NCBI RefSeq assembly: GCF_051020985.1 | Contig: NW_027475146.1 | Location: forward strand, 372,001 to 436,000 | DNA: 64,000 nt | Direction of reading: 5' to 3' | DNA from: Nomia melanderi | Taxonomy: Eukaryota > Arthropoda > Insecta > Hymenoptera > Halictidae | In this document: piece after piece, positions 10,197 through 21,694 of the stretch | Position numbering within the stretch: the stretch's first letter is position 1 | Layout of the letters: every line of letters begins with the position of its first letter | Made by a program: the position numbers and the translations under genes | The notes under the pieces: generated by a model | Seen by the model: the letters and a program-made list of their open reading frames with translations, nothing else | Told to the model about the DNA's origin: nothing | The model's database searches: none

Positions 10197-12300
10197 TTGT
10201 CTGCAGGAAGCCCTGGCGCACGAGTCCGTGCAGCGGGAGCGACCTCGGACAACCAGGGGCCAAGAAAACTACAGTCTCATGGGGCCGCACTGTCAGGGTC
10301 AGGGAAAAATCCATTATATATCTGGTGATATCTCGGGTGCCATTTGAGATAGCGCGATAAATCGAAGTGCCTTGTCTGCGGGAGGCCCTGTCGCATGAAT
10401 CTGTGCAGCGGCAACGACCTCGGACCAAGAGGGGCCGAGAAAACCATGTACACATGGGGCCGGCCTGTCAGGGTCGGGGAAAAATCCAATATATATCTGG
10501 TGGTATCTCGGGTGCTATTAGAGATTGCGCAATAAATCATAGTGAATTATCTGCAGGAGGCCCTGACGCATGCACCTGTGCAGCGGGAACGACCTCGGAC
10601 GACCAGGGGCCGAGAAAACCACCGTCTCATGGGGCCGGACACTCAGGGTCAGGGAAAAATCCAATATATATCTGGTGATATCTCGGGTGCTATTACAGAT
10701 AGCGCAATAAATCAAAGTGCATTGTCTGTAGGTGCCACAGGCTAATGAATCTGTGCAGCAGGAACGACCTCGGACCACCAGGGTCCGAGAAAATCACCGT
10801 CTCATGGGTCCGGACACTCAGGGTCAGGGGAAAATCCAATATATCTGGTGATATCTCGGGTGCTATTACAGATAGCGCAATAAATCAAAGTGCATTGTCT
10901 GTAGGAGGCCCAGCCGCATGAATCTGGGCAGCGGGAACGACCTCGCACCACCAGGGGACGAGAAAACCACCGTCTCATGGGGCCGGACACTCAGGGTCAG
11001 GGGAAAATCCAATATATATCTGGTGATATCTCGGGTGCTATTACAGATAGCGTAATAAATCAAAGTGCATTGTCTGTAGGTGGCACTGGCGAATGAATCT
11101 GTGCAGCGGGAACGACCTCGGACCACCAGGGGCAGAGAAAACCACCGTCTCATGGGGCCGGACGCTCAGGGTCAGGGAAAAATCCAATATATATCTGGTG
11201 ATATCTCCGGTGCTATTACAGATAGCGCAATAAATCAAAGTGCATTGTCTGTAGGTGCCACTGGCGAATGAATCTGTGCAGCAGGAACGACCTCGTACCA
11301 CCAGGGGCCGAGAAAATCACCGTCTCATGGGTCCGGACACTCAGGGTCAGGGGAAAATCCAATATATATCTGGTGATATCTCGGGTGCTATTACAGATAG
11401 CGCAATGAATCAAAGTGCATTGTCTGTAGGAGGCCCTGCCGCATGAATCTGTGCAGCGGGAACGACCTCGAACAACCAGGGGCCGAGAAAACCACCGTCT
11501 CATGGGGCCGGACACTCAGGGTCAGGGAAAAATCCAATATATATCTGGTGATATCTCGGGTGCTATTACTGATAGCGCAATAAACCACAGTGCTTTGTCT
11601 GCGGGAGGCCCTGGCCCATGAATCTGTGCAGCGGTAACGACCTCTGACCACCAGGGGCCGAGAAAACCACCGTCTCATGGGGCCGGACACTCAGGGTCAG
11701 GGAAAAATCCAGTATATATCTGGGGATATCTCAGGTGCTATTACAGATAGCGCGATAAATCAAAGTGCATTGTCTGCAGGAAGCCCTGGCGCACGAGTCC
11801 GTGCAGCGGGAACGACCTCGGACAACCAGGGGCCAAGAAAACTACAGTCTCATGGGGCCGCACTGTCAGGGTCAGGGAAAAATCCATTATATATCTGGTG
11901 ATATCTCGGGTGCCGTTTGAGATAGCGCGATAAATCGAAGTGCCTTGTCTGCGGGAGGCCCTGTCGCATGAATCTGTGCAGCGGCAACGACCTCGGACCA
12001 AGAGCGGCCGAGAAAACCATCGACACATGGGGCCGGACTGTCAGGGTCGGGGAAAAATCCAATATATATCTGGTGGTATCTCGGGTGCTATTAGAGATTG
12101 CGCAATAAATCATAGTGAATTATCTGCAGGAGGCCCTGACGCATGCACCTGTGCAGCGGGAACGACCTCGGACGACCAGGGGCCGAGAAAACCACCGTCT
12201 CATGGGGCCGGACACTCAGGGTCAGGGAAAAATCCAATATATATCTGGTGATATCTCGGGTGCTATTACAGATAGCGCAATAAATCAAAGTGCATTGTCT
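10197..12300. repeat. 9-mer lineage (1,573 bp), first occurrence
   Basis: A unit of nine monomers minus 2 bp begins with GCAGGAAGCCCTGGCGCACGAGTCCGTGCAGC, then a GAAGTGCCTTG monomer with TACACATGG or GACACATGG, then a monomer with GGTGGTATC and ATTGCGCAAT. It starts again near 11,770. The whole stretch corresponds to 15,444-17,548 at an offset of about 5,248 bp. Confidence 0.85.
10524..10533. promoter_or_regulatory. ATTGCGCAAT palindrome (C/EBP-type site)
   Basis: A perfect 10-bp palindrome that equals the consensus C/EBP binding site arises where the usual GATAGCGCAAT has mutated to GATTGCGCAAT. It recurs in the same lineage at 12,097, 15,772, 17,345, 18,918, 19,379, 21,828, 22,528, 24,976 and 25,437, and separately at 53,760. 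The match is exact. Binding is not implied. Confidence 0.45.
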
Positions 12301-12462
12301 GTAGGTGCCACAGGCGAATGAATCTGTGCAGCAGGAACGACCTCGGACCACCAGGGTCCGAGAAAATCACCGTCTCATGGGTCCGGACACTCAGGGTCAG
12401 GGGAAAATCCAATATATATCTGGTGATATCTCGGGTGCTATTACAGATAGCGCAATAAATCA

Positions 12463-13519
12463 AAGTGCATTGTCTGTAGGTGGCACTGGCGAATGAATCT
12501 GTGCAGCGGGAACGACCTCGGACCACCAGGGGCAGAGAAAACCACCGTCTCATGGGGCCGGACGCTCAGGGTCAGGGAAAAATCCAATATACATCTGGTG
12601 ATATCTCGGGTGCTATTACAGATAGCGCAATAAATCAAATTGCATTGTCTGTAGGTGCCACTGGCGAATGAATCTGTGCAGCAGGAACGACCTCGTACCA
12701 CCAGGGGCCGAGAAAATCACCGTCTCATGGGTCTGGACACTCAGGGTCAGGGGAAAATCCAATATATATCTGGTGATAACTCGGGTGCTATTATAGATAG
12801 CGCAATAAATCAAAGTGCATTGTCTGTAGGTGCCACTGGCGAATGAATCTGTGCAGCAGGAACGACCTCGTACCACCAGGGGCCGAGAAAATCACCGTCT
12901 CATGGGTCCGGACACTCAGGGTCAGGGGAAAATCCAATATATATCTGGTGATATCTCGGGTGCTATTACAGATAGCGCAATAAATCAAAGTGCATTGTCT
13001 GTAGGTGCCACTGGCGAATGAATCTGTGCAGCAGGAACGACCTCGGACCACCAGGGGCCGAGAAAATCACCGTCTCATGGGTCCGGACACTCAGGGTCAG
13101 GGGAAAATCCAATATATATCTGGTGATATCTCGGGTGCTATTACAGATAGCGCAATAAATCAAAGTGCATTGTCTGTAGGAGGCCCTGCCGCATGAATCT
13201 GGGCAGCGGGAACGACCTCGCACCACCAGGGGCCGAGAAAACCACCGTCTCATAGGGCCGGACACTCAGGGTCAGGGGAAAATCCAATATATATCTGGTG
13301 ATATCTCGGGTGCTATTACAGATAGCGTAATAAATCAAAGTGCATTGTCTGTAGGTGGCCCTGGGGAATGAATCTGTGCAGCAGGAACGACCTCGGGCCA
13401 CCAGGGGCCGAGAAAATTACAGATATTCGGAAACCGTCACCCAAGGTCATGTAAAAATGCAGAATATATCTGGTGATATCTCGGGTGCTATTACAGATAG
13501 CGCAATAAACCAAAGTGCT
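12463..13519. repeat. Block repeated from 9,140, copy 2
   Basis: Second copy of the 9,140-10,196 block. Its right part is in turn the first copy of a 1,400-bp tandem unit, so two rounds of duplication are layered here. Confidence 0.9.
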
Positions 13520-13785
13520 TTGTCTGCGGGTGGCCCTGGCGCATGAATCTGTGCAGCGGGAACGACCTGGGACCACCAGGCGCCGAGAAAATCACCGTCT
13601 CATGGGGCCGGACTGTCAGGGTCAGGAAAAAATCCAATATATATCTGTTGATATCTCGGGTGCTATTACAGATAGAGCAATAAATCAAAGTGCATTGTCT
13701 GTAGGAGGCCCTGGCGCATGTATCTGTGCAGCGGGAACGACCTCGAACAACCAGGGGCCGAGAAAACCACCGTCTCATAGGGCCG
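12671..13785. repeat. 8-mer unit (1,400 bp period), copy 1
   Basis: Matches 14,071-15,185 at an offset of exactly 1,400 bp (8 x 175). The monomers between the copies (13,786-14,070) repeat 13,261-13,545 at 525 bp, so a 3-mer exchange completed the 8-mer spacing. Confidence 0.88.
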
Positions 13786-14070
13786 GACACTCAGGGTCAG
13801 GGGAAAATCCAATATATATCTGGTGATATCTCGGGTGCTATTACAGATAGCGTAATAAATCAAAGTGCATTGTCTGTAGGTGGCCCTGGGGAATGAATCT
13901 GTGCAGCAGGAACGACCTCGGGCCACCAGGGGCCGAGAAAATTACAGATATTCGGAAACCGTCACCCAAGGTCATGTAAAAATGCAGAATATATCTGGTG
14001 ATATCTCGGGTGCTATTACAGATAGCGCAATAAACCAAAGTGCTTTGTCTGCGGGTGGCCCTGGCGCATG

Positions 14071-15185
14071 AATCTGTGCAGCAGGAACGACCTCGTACCA
14101 CCAGGGGCCGAGAAAATCACCGTCTCATGGGTCTGGACACTCAGGGTCAGGGGAAAATCCAATATATATCTGGTGATAACTCGGGTGCTATTATAGATAG
14201 CGCAATAAATCAAAGTGCATTGTCTGTAGGTGCCACTGGCGAATGAATCTGTGCAGCAGGAACGACCTCGTACCACCAGGGGCCGAGAAAATCACCGTCT
14301 CATGGGTCCGGACACTCAGGGTCAGGGGAAAATCCAATATATATCTGGTGATATCTCGGGTGCTATTACAGATAGCGCAATAAATCAAAGTGCATTGTCT
14401 GTAGGTGCCACTGGCGAATGAATCTGTGCAGCAGGAACGATCTCGGACCACCAGGGGCCGAGAAAATCACCGTCTCATGGGTCCGGACACTCAGGGTCAG
14501 GGGAAAATCCAATATATATCTGGTGATATCTCGGGTGCTATTACAGATAGCGCAATAAATCAAAGTGCATTGTCTGTAGGAGGCCCTGCCGCATGAATCT
14601 GGGCAGCGGGAACGACCTCGCACCACCAGGGGCCGAGAAAACCACCGTCTCATAGGGCCGGACACTCAGGGTCAGGGGAAAATCCAATATATATCTGGTG
14701 ATATCTCGGGTGCTATTACAGATAGCGTAATAAATCAAAGTGCATTGTCTGTAGGTGGCCCTGGGGAATGAATCTGTGCAGCAGGAACGACCTCGGGCCA
14801 CCAGGGGCCGAGAAAATTACAGATATTCGGAAACCGTCACCCAAGGTCATGTAAAAATGCAGAATATATCTGGTGATATCTCGGGTGCTATTACAGATAG
14901 CGCAATAAACCAAAGTGCTTTGTCTGCGGGTGGCCCTGGCGCATGAATCTGTGCAGCGGGAACGACCTGGGACCACCAGGCGCCGAGAAAATCACCATCT
15001 CATGGGGCCGGACTGTCAGGGTCAGGAAAAAATCCAATATATATCTGTTGATATCTCGGGTGCTATTACAGATAGAGCAATAAATCAAAGTGCATTGTCT
15101 GTAGGAGTCCCTGGCGCATGAATCTGTGCAGCGGGAACGACCTCGAACAACCAGGGGCCGAGAAAACCACCGTCTCATGGGGCCG
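14071..15185. repeat. 8-mer unit (1,400 bp period), copy 2
   Basis: Second copy of the 1,400-bp-spaced unit. Few differences are visible, e.g. GACCTCGG versus GATCTCGG near 14,440 and GGAGGCCC versus GGAGTCCC near 15,108. Confidence 0.88.
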
Positions 15186-15241
15186 GACACTCAGGGTCAG
15201 GGAAAAATCCAATATATATCTGGTGATATCTCGGGTGCTAT

Positions 15242-16814
15242 TACTGATAGCGCAATAAACCACAGTGCTTCGTCTGCGGGAGGCCCTGGCCCATGAATCT
15301 GTGCAGCGGCAACGACCTCTGACCACCAGGGGCCGAGAAAACCACCGTCTCATGGGGCCGGACACTCAGGGTCAGGGAAAAATCCAGTATATATCTGGGG
15401 ATATCTCAGGTGCTATTACAGATAGCGCGATAAATCAAAGTGCATTGTCTGCAGGAAGCCCTGGCGCACGAGTCCGTGCAGCGGGAGCGACCTCGGACAA
15501 CCAGGGGCCAAGAAAACTACAGTCTCATGGGGCCGCACTGTCAGGGTCAGGGAAAAATCCATTATATATCTGGTGATATCTCGGGTGCCATTTGAGATAG
15601 CGCGATAAATCGAAGTGCCTTGTCTGCGGGAGGCCCTGTCGCATGAATCTGTGCAGCGGCAACGACCTCGGACCAAGAGGGGCCGAGAAAACCATCTACA
15701 CATGGGGCCGGACTGTCAGGGTCGGGGAAAAATCCAATATATATCTGGTGGTATCTCGGGTGCTATTAGAGATTGCGCAATAAATCATAGTGAATTATCT
15801 GCAGGAGGCCCTGACGCATGCACCTGTGCAGCGGGAACGACCTCGGACGACCAGGGGCCGAGAAAACCACCGTCTCATGGGGCCGGACACTCAGGGTCAG
15901 GGAAAAATCCAATATATATCTGGTGATATCTCGGGTGCTATTACAGATAGCGCAATAAATCAAAGTGCATTGTCTGTAGGTGCCACAGGCTAATGAATCT
16001 GTGCAGCAGGAACGACCTCGGACCACCAGGGTCCGAGAAAATCACCGTCTCATGGGTCCGGACACTCAGGGTCAGGGGAAAATCCAATATATCTGGTGAT
16101 ATCTCGGGTGCTATTACAGATAGCGCAATAAATCAAAGTGCATTGTCTGTAGGAGGCCCAGCCGCATGAATCTGGGCAGCGGGAACGACCTCGCACCACC
16201 AGGGGACGAGAAAACCACCGTCTCATGGGGCCGGACACTCAGGGTCAGGGGAAAATCCAATATATATCTGGTGATATCTCGGGTAGTATTACAGATAGCG
16301 TAATAAATCAAAGTGCATTGTCTGTAGGTGGCACTGGCGAATGAATCTGTGCAGCGGGAACGACCTCGGACCACCAGGGGCAGAGAAAACCACCGTCTCA
16401 TGGGGCCGGACGCTCAGGGTCAGGGAAAAATCCAATATATATCTGGTGATATCTCGGGTGCTATTACAGATAGCGCAATAAATCAAAGTGCATTGTCTGT
16501 AGGTGCCACTGGCGAATGAATCTGTGCAGCAGGAACGACCTCGTACCACCAGGGGCCGAGAAAATCACCGTCTCATGGGTCCGGACACTCAGGGTCAGGG
16601 GAAAATCCAATATATATCTGGTGATATCTCGGGTGCTATTACAGATAGCGCAATGAATCAAAGTGCATTGTCTGTAGGAGGCCCTGCCGCATGAATCTGT
16701 GCAGCGGGAACGACCTCGAACAACCAGGGGCCGAGAAAACCACCGTCTCATGGGGCCGGACACTCAGGGTCAGGGAAAAATCCAATATATATCTGGTGAT
16801 ATCTCGGGTGCTAT
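15242..16814. repeat. 9-mer higher-order unit, 1,573 bp, copy 1
   Basis: Starts at ATTACTGATAGC...CACAGTGCTTCG and contains the 2-bp-deleted AT tract near 16,090. The first 1.1 kb repeats immediately downstream from 16,815. Its first kilobase is also found from about 21,998. Confidence 0.88.
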
Positions 16815-17905
16815 TACTGATAGCGCAATAAACCACAGTGCTTTGTCTGCGGGAGGCCCTGGCCCATGAATCTGTGCAGCGGCAACGACCTCTGACCACC
16901 AGGGGCCGAGAAAACCACCGTCTCATGGGGCCGGACACTCAGGGTCAGGGAAAAATCCAGTATATATCTGGGGATATCTCAGGTGCTATTACAGATAGCG
17001 CGATAAATCAAAGTGCATTGTCTGCAGGAAGCCCTGGCGCACGAGTCCGTGCAGCGGGAGCGACCTCGGACAACCAGGGGCCAAGAAAACTACAGTCTCA
17101 TGGGGCCGCACTGTCAGGGTCAGGGAAAAATCCATTATATATCTGGTGATATCTCGGGTGCCATTTGAGATAGCGCGATAAATCGAAGTGCCTTGTCTGC
17201 GGGAGGCCCTGTCGCATGAATCTGTGCAGCGGCAACGACCTCGGACCAAGAGGGGCCGAGAAAACCATCTACACATGGGGCCGGACTGTCAGGGTCGGGG
17301 AAAAATCCAATATATATCTGGTGGTATCTCGGGTGCTATTAGAGATTGCGCAATAAATCATAGTGAATTATCTGCAGGAGGCCCTGACGCATGCACCTGT
17401 GCAGCGGGAACGACCTCGGACGACCAGGGGCCGAGAAAACCACCGTCTCATGGGGCCGGACACTCAGGGTCAGGGAAAAATCCAATATATATCTGGTGAT
17501 ATCTCGGGTGCTATTACAGATAGCGCAATAAATCAAAGTGCATTGTCTGTAGGTGCCACAGGCTAATGAATCTGTGCAGCAGGAACGACCTCGGACCACC
17601 AGGGTCCGAGAAAATCACCGTCTCATGGGTCCGGACACTCAGGGTCAGGGGAAAATCCAATATATCTGGTGATATCTCGGGTGCTATTACAGATAGCGCA
17701 ATAAATCAAAGTGCATTGTCTGTAGGAGGCCCAGCCGCATGAATCTGGGCAGCGGGAACGACCTCGCACCACCAGGGGACGAGAAAACCACCGTCTCATG
17801 GGGCCGGACACTCAGGGTCAGGGGAAAATCCAATATATATCTGGTGATATCTCGAGTGCTATTACAGATAGCGTAATAAATCAAAGTGCATTGTCTGTGG
17901 GTGGC
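16815..17905. repeat. 9-mer higher-order unit, partial copy 2
   Basis: Matches 15,242-16,332 at 1,573 bp. It then switches near 17,905 to a B-cassette monomer, whereas the first copy continues into an A-cassette monomer. The switch falls inside the shared GAATGAATCTGTGCAGC stretch, as expected for exchange between homologous monomers. Confidence 0.85.
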
Positions 17906-18077
17906 ACTGGCGAATGAATCTGTGCAGCAGGAACGACCTCGGACCACCAGGGGCCGAGAAAATTACAGATATTCGGAAACCGTCACCCAAGGTCATGTAA
18001 AAATGCAGAATATATCTGGTGATATCTCGGGTGCTATTACAGATAGCGCTATAAACCAAAGTTCTTTGTCTGCGGGA

Positions 18078-21000
18078 GGCCCTGGCGCATGAATCTGTGC
18101 AGCGGGAACGACCTGGGACCACCAGGCGCCGAGAAAATCACCGTCTCATGGGGCCGGACTGTCAGGGTCAGGAAAAAATCCAATATATATCTGTTGATAT
18201 CTCGGGTGCTATTACAGATAGCGCAATAAATCAAAGTGCATTGTCTGTAGGAGGCCCTGGCGCATGAATCTGTGCAGCGGGAACGACCTCGAACAACCAG
18301 GGGCCGAGAAAACCACCGTCTCATGGGGCCGGACACTCAGGGTCAGGGAAAAATCCAATATATATCTGGTGATATCTCGGGTGCTATTACTGATAGCGCA
18401 ATAAACCACAGTGCTTTGTCTGCGGGAGGCCCTGGCCCATGAATCTGTGAAGCGGTAACGACCTCTGACCTCCAGGGGCCGAGAAAACCACCGTCTCATG
18501 GGGCCGGACACTCAGGGTCAGGGAAAAATCCAGTATATATCTGGGGATATCTCAGGTGCTAGTACAGATAGCGCGATAAATCAAAGTGCATTGCCTGCAG
18601 GAAGCCCTGGCGCACGAGTCCGTGCAGCGGGAACGACCTCGGACAACCAGGGGCCAAGAAAACTACAGTCTCATGGGGCCGCACTGTCAGGGTCAGGGAA
18701 AAATCCATTATATATCTGGTGATATCTCGGGTGCCATTTGAGATAGCGCGATAAATCGAAGTGCCTTGTCTGCGGGAGGCCCTGTCGCATGAATCTGTGC
18801 AGCGGCAACGACCTCGGACCAAGAGGGGCCGAGAAAACCATCGACACATGGGGCTGGAATGTCAGGGTCGGGGAAAAATCCAATATATATCTGGTGGTAT
18901 CTCGGGTGCTATTAGAGATTGCGCAATAAATCATAGTGAATTATCTGCAGGAGGCCCTGACGCATGCACCTGTGCAGCGGGAACGACCTCGGACGACCAG
19001 GGGCCGAGAAAACCACCGTCTCATGGGGCCGGACACTCAGGGTCAGGGATAAATCCAATATATATCTGGTGATATCTCGGGTGCTATTACAGATAGCGCA
19101 ATAAATCATAGTGCATTGTCTGTAGGAGGCCCTGCCGCATGAATCTGGGCAGCGGGAACGACCTCGGACCGCCAGGGGCCGAGAAAACCACAGTCTCATG
19201 CGGCCGGACACGCAGGGTCAGGGGAAAATCCAATATATATCTGGTGATATCTCGGGTGCCATTAGAGACAGCGCGATAAATCAAAGTGCCTTGTCTGCGG
19301 GAGGCCCTGTCGCATGAATCTGACAGGGTCGGGGAAAAATCCAATATATATCTGGTGGTATCTCGGGTGCAATTAGAGATTGCGCAATAAATCATAGTGA
19401 GTTATCTGCAGGAGGCCCTGACGCATGCACCTGTGCAGCGGGAACGACCTCGGACGACCAGGGGCCGAGAAAACCACCGTCTCATGGGGCCGGACACTCA
19501 GGGTCAGGGAAAAATCCAGCATATATCTGGTGATATCTCGGGTGCTATTACAGATAGCGCAATAAATCAAAGTGCATTGTCTGCAGGAAGCCCTGGCGCA
19601 TGTTTCTGTGCAGCGGGAACGACCTCGGACCACCAGGGGCCGAGAAAACCACAGTCTCATGGGGCCGGACGCTCAGGGTCGTGGGAAAATCCAATATATA
19701 TCTGGTTATATCTCGGGTGCTATTAGAGATAGCGCAATAAACCAAAGTGAATTATCTGCAGGAGGCCCTGGCGCATAAATCTGTGCAGCGGGAACGACCT
19801 CGGACCACCAGGGGCCGAGAAAACCAGCGTCTCATGGGGCCGGACACTCAGGGTCAGGGAAAAATCCAATATATATCTGGTGATATCTCGGGTGCCATTA
19901 GAGACAGCGCAATAAATCAAAGTGCATTGTCTGTAGGAGGCCCTGGCGCATGAATCTGTGCAGCGGGAACGACCTCGGACCCCCATGGCCGAGAAAACCA
20001 CAGTCTCATGGGGCCGGACACTCAGGGTCAGGGGAAAATCCAATATATATCTGGTGATATCTCGGGTGCTATTACAGATAGCGCAATAAATCAAAGTGCA
20101 TTGTCTGTAGGAGGCCCTGTTGCATGAATCTGTGCAGCGGGAACGACCTCGGACCACCAGGGGCCGAGAAAACCACAGTCTCATGGGGCCGGACACTCAG
20201 GGTCGGGGGAAAATCCAATATATATCTGGTGATATCTCTGGTGCTGTTAGAGATAGCGCAATAAACCAAAGTGAATTATCTGCAGGAGGCCCTGTCGCAT
20301 GAATCTGTGCAGCGGGAACGACCTCGGACCTCCAGGGGCCGAGAAAACCACCTTCTCATGGACCCGGAAACTCAGGGTCAGGGAAAAATCCAATATATAT
20401 CTGGTGATATCTCGGGTGCTATTGCAGATAGCGCAATAAATCAAAGTGCATTGTCTGTAGGAGGCCCTGGTGCATGAATATGTGCAGCGGGAACGACCTC
20501 GGACCACCAGGGGCCGAGAAAACCACAGTCTCATGGGGCCGGACACTCAGGGTCGGGGGAAAATCCAATATATATCTGGTTATATCTCGGGTGCTATTAG
20601 AGATAGCGCAATAAACCAAAGTGAATTATCTGCAGGAGGCCCTGTTGCATAAATCTGTGCAGCGGGAACGACCTCGGACCACCAGGGGCCGACTAAACCA
20701 CCCTCTCATCGGGCCGGATACTCAGGGTCAGGGAAAAATCCAATATATATCTGGTGATATCTCGGGTGCTATTACAGGTAGCGCAATAAATAAAAGTGCA
20801 TTGTCTGTAGGATGCCCTGGCGCATGAATCTGTGCAGCGGGAACGACCTCGGACCACCAAGGGCCGAGAAAACCACAGTCCCATGGGGCCGGACACTCAG
20901 GGTCAGGGGCAAATCCAATATATATCTGGTGATATCTCGGGTGCTATTAGAGACAGCGCAATAAATCAAAGTGCATTGTCTGTAGGAGGCCCTGGCGCAT

Positions 21001-21694
21001 GAATCTGTGCAGCGGGATCGACCTCGGACCACCAGGCGCCGAGAAAACCACAGTCTCATGGGGCCGGACACTCAGGGTCAGGGGAAAATTAAATATATAT
21101 CTGGTGATATCTCAGGTGCTATTATAGATAGCCCAATAAACCAAAGTGAAATATCTGCAGGAGGCCCTGGCGCATGCATCTGTGCAGCGGGAACGACCTC
21201 GGACCACCAGGGGCCGAGAAAACCACCGTCTCATGGGGCCGGACACTCAGGGGCAGGGAAAAATCCAATATATATCTGGTGATATCTCGGGTGCTATTAG
21301 AGATAGTGCAATAAACCAAAGTGATTTGTCTGTAGGAAGCCCTGGCGCATGAATCTGGCCAGCGGGAACGACCTCGCACCACCAGGGGCCGAGAAAACCA
21401 CCTTCTCATGGAGTCGGGCGCTCAGGGTCAGGGAAAAATCCAATATATATCTGGTGATATCTCGAGTGCTATTAGAGATAGCGCAATAAACCAAAGTGAA
21501 TTATCGGCCGGAGGCCCTGGCGCATGAATCTGTGCAGCGGGAACGACCTCGCACCACCAGGGGCCGAGAAAACCAGCGTCTCATGGGGCCGGACACTCAG
21601 GGTCAGGGAAAAATCCAATATATATCTGGTGATATCTCGGGTGCTATTAGAGATAGCGCAATAAACCAAAGTGAATTATCTGCAGGAGGCCCTG
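18078..21694. repeat. 3.6-kb block, copy 1 of a 6,058-bp-spaced duplication
   Basis: These 3,617 bp are repeated at 24,136-27,752. I saw two differences (20,719 T versus 26,777 C; 21,375 C versus 27,433 G), about 99.9% identity. The block includes a 111-bp short monomer at 19,249. The left border is set by GCGGGAGG versus GCGGGTGG at 18,077/24,135. The right border is set by CCTGTCGC versus CCTGGCGC at 21,695/27,753. Confidence 0.95.
19249..19359. repeat. Short monomer, 111 bp (64-bp deletion)
   Basis: The unit runs from ATGAATCTG straight into ACAGGGTCGGGG. The missing 64 bp fit exactly a deletion between two CTG trinucleotides, one in ATGAATCTG and one in CCGGACTG of the GACTG-type cassette. 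Confidence 0.9.

Larger units (their letters stand above)
8166..18077. repeat. Array domain 2: mosaic of 8-mer and 9-mer higher-order units
   Basis: About 57 monomers. This domain is marked by a distinctive variable segment (GTAGGTGCCACTGGCGAATG followed by GCAGCAGG) and by the 10.2-kb lineage with GGTGGTATC junctions. Blocks of about 1 kb recur at offsets of 1,400, 1,573, 3,323 and 5,248 bp, so almost every monomer has a near-identical sister elsewhere in the domain. A 2-bp deletion in the AT-rich tract (AATATATCTGG) near 10,840, 16,090 and 17,660 tags one of these units, and it explains why 1,573 and 5,248 fall two short of multiples of 175. Confidence 0.9.

Noticed and set aside
15269..15280. 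CENP-B box (TTCG...CGGG in a GTGCTTCGTCTGCGGG unit; also near 22,025)
   Set aside because: The box needs seven bases with a fixed A between TTCG and CGGG; here there are four. The common AGCGGGAACG has no TTCG at the right distance. No complete box was found on either strand.
19723..20196. Longest open frame, 157 codons on the minus strand (copy at 25,781-26,254)
   Set aside because: It exists only because a small deletion (CCCCCATGGCC near 19,982) joins two of the ordinary repeat frames. The same holds for the 144-codon frames at 7,718-8,152 and 53,055-53,489, each caused by one lost G.
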